Shown: piece after piece, positions 63,149-64,000 of the stretch
Position numbering within the stretch: position 1 is the first letter of the stretch
Layout: every line of letters starts with the position of its first letter
Source of the DNA: Martinezella dioscoreae
Lineage (GTDB): Bacteria; Pseudomonadota; Alphaproteobacteria; Rhizobiales; Rhizobiaceae
DNA: 64,000 nucleotides
Direction: 5' to 3'
Assembly: GCF_009176305.1 (NCBI RefSeq)
Contig: NZ_BLAJ01000002.1
Coordinates: forward strand, 744,001-808,000
Position numbers and translations under genes: made by a program
The notes under the pieces: generated by a model
Told to the model about the DNA's origin: nothing
Databases searched by the model: none
The model's input: the letters and a program-made list of their open reading frames with translations, nothing else

Positions 63149-64000
63149 TCAGTGGTGCGGGTGCTCCGCAACCTGGTTGGCCGTGCGTATAACAGCCGAA
63201 AGATCGGCATCGTCGAAGGCTTCCTTGGAAATGCCTTTGACCTTGAACGTTCTGCTTTCGCCAGGCGCGAGATTGACCAGCATGTCGTCGACTTCGGCAT
63301 TCGGACTGATGCGATCGACGAACAGGCAGACATCACGCAGGAAGGACTGCGCCGTGATGGTGATAGCAATCTCGTCCGGCGTCTGGACGCTTTCGATATC
63401 GAAGCGGGGCTGCGGATATTGCAGCTGCATGTCCTTCTCGAAGAACCACCAGGCTTCCGCATCGCCGAGGCGAGCGCGCAGATATTCGCGGCGCGGATCG
63501 CCCGGGGTCGCGACCTCGGTCGGGATGTCGATATCGGTGTTCTCGAAGCGGTCGCACAGGATGCGCCAGACGTGGTGGCGGGCGAGCAGCTTGCCGGTGA
63601 AATCGAAGCGCTCGACCGTGAAGGGCACGCGCCAGAAAAGGGTCGCGTCGTTGACGGCAACGGCGGCCAGCCCATCGCCGCGCGGCTGGATGGTGAGGAG
63701 ATGCGGCGCATAGCTATGCTTCAAGGCATACCAGAGCGGCTTCTTCCTGCCAGCGCCATCGACGGCCGCCCAGGAGGTGACCGGCCAGCAATCGTTGAGC
63801 TGCCAGACGATGGTGCCCATGCAGGTCGGCCGATGCGAGCGCATATGGTCGATGCCGTAGCTGATTGCGCGCGCCTGGTTCAGCTGCGTGACGAAGAGCC
63901 AGTCGTCGAAATTTTGCGGGTGGGGAAACCAGCCTTCCAGCCCCTGTAGAAGCTTGTCATTGCCGCCGGTTGCCTTCTGGTGATGCAGGACCGCGGGGGA
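63149..64000 (-). CDS. GH2-family beta-mannosidase, C-terminal part (partial)
   Basis: The frame is open from the window edge to the stop at 63149 and gives 283 residues. LHHQKATGGNDKLLQGLEGWFPHPQNFDDWLFVTQLNQARAI and CMGTIVWQLNDCWPVTSWAAVDGAGRKKPLWYAL are hallmarks of the catalytic domain end of GH2 beta-mannosidases. The rest is the Ig-like C-terminal domains. The catalytic Glu pair and the N-terminus lie outside the window. The enzyme hydrolyses terminal beta-mannosides. With the adjoining phosphorylase it suggests use of plant-derived oligosaccharides. Confidence 0.88.
   Translation of the reverse strand, partial: SPAVLHHQKATGGNDKLLQGLEGWFPHPQNFDDWLFVTQLNQARAISYGIDHMRSHRPTCMGTIVWQLNDCWPVTSWAAVDGAGRKKPLWYALKHSYAPHLLTIQPRGDGLAAVAVNDATLFWRVPFTVERFDFTGKLLARHHVWRILCDRFENTDIDIPTEVATPGDPRREYLRARLGDAEAWWFFEKDMQLQYPQPRFDIESVQTPDEIAITITAQSFLRDVCLFVDRISPNAEVDDMLVNLAPGESRTFKVKGISKEAFDDADLSAVIRTANQVAEHPHH

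Overview
The window looks like part of a secondary replicon (chromid or megaplasmid) of a fast-growing Rhizobium, closest in style to the R. tropici / R. etli group. The reasons are the GC-rich coding sequence, a complete minCDE operon (plasmid- or chromid-borne in rhizobia), a divergent oxyR-katG pair, many ABC, TetR, AraC, MocR and two-component regulators, and several rhizobial hypothetical families (DUF992, GCG_CRPN, DUF4173, ALDH with DUF779). The species assignment is inference. I see no rRNA, tRNA, insertion sequence, CRISPR array, prophage or replication origin. Gene ends are intact throughout except the two genes cut by the window edges.

Layout. 1-7.4 kb: end of a LysR gene, an O-methyltransferase, secreted alpha/beta hydrolases, a DipZ-type CcdA-thioredoxin fusion divergent from a Tat-exported hydrolase, and an OmpR-type response regulator with its kinase. 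7.5-11.2 kb: ohr, a 47-residue exported peptide, minC-minD-minE and a polysaccharide deacetylase. 11.3-18.1 kb: HxlR regulator divergent from a Tat hydrolase, a TetR-pspA-yiaAB envelope-stress module, and a three-domain LplT-Aas phospholipid repair protein. 18.1-21.6 kb: a DUF4173 membrane protein in an operon with a second two-component pair. 22-28.4 kb: GGDEF protein, serine hydrolase, GNAT, AraC regulator and type-2 leuA. 28.5-32.2 kb: a dehydrogenase-like/DUF4166 protein with a DCC thiol oxidoreductase, a GCG_CRPN exported protein and a PAP2 phosphatase. 32.5-36.7 kb: an AcoR-like regulator without the AAA+ domain, aldehyde dehydrogenase, DUF779, DJ-1/PfpI and a ribbon-helix-helix protein. 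36.7-41.1 kb: TetR/hydrolase pair, PhnA-like protein, an aldo/keto-reductase-like protein without a normal catalytic tetrad, and a CsbD-BON-DUF992 group. 41.2-45.9 kb: katG/oxyR and a duplicated glycine-zipper protein. 46.1-52.4 kb: a polar amino-acid-type ABC importer with an M20 amidohydrolase and a dihydroxyphthalate-decarboxylase-like protein, divergent from a MocR regulator. 52.5-56 kb: acyltransferase, glycosyltransferase and flippase for a surface glycan. 56-59.6 kb: J-domain protein, HtrA/DegP protease and a PD-(D/E)XK-like DUF2161 protein. 59.7-64 kb: a GH94/GH161-like phosphorylase and the C-terminal part of a GH2 beta-mannosidase.

Taken together, much of the window serves envelope and redox homeostasis: peroxide defence (Ohr, KatG/OxyR), envelope stress (PspA, YiaAB, HtrA, DUF4173 two-component system), periplasmic thiol chemistry (DipZ, DCC), lipid repair (Aas) and division-site placement (Min). 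Small catabolic islands sit between these. The most informative non-coding signals are phased GATACA boxes between dipZ and the Tat hydrolase, a consensus CtrA box upstream of minC, three TetR-type dyads in front of pspA, and dyads at the MocR, HxlR, second TetR and AcoR-like loci. No wholly new system can be demonstrated from sequence alone. The best candidates for undescribed biology are the phased-box dipZ/hydrolase/two-component locus, the DUF4173 operon whose kinase has almost no periplasmic sensor, and the AAA+-less AcoR-like regulator with ALDH-DUF779.
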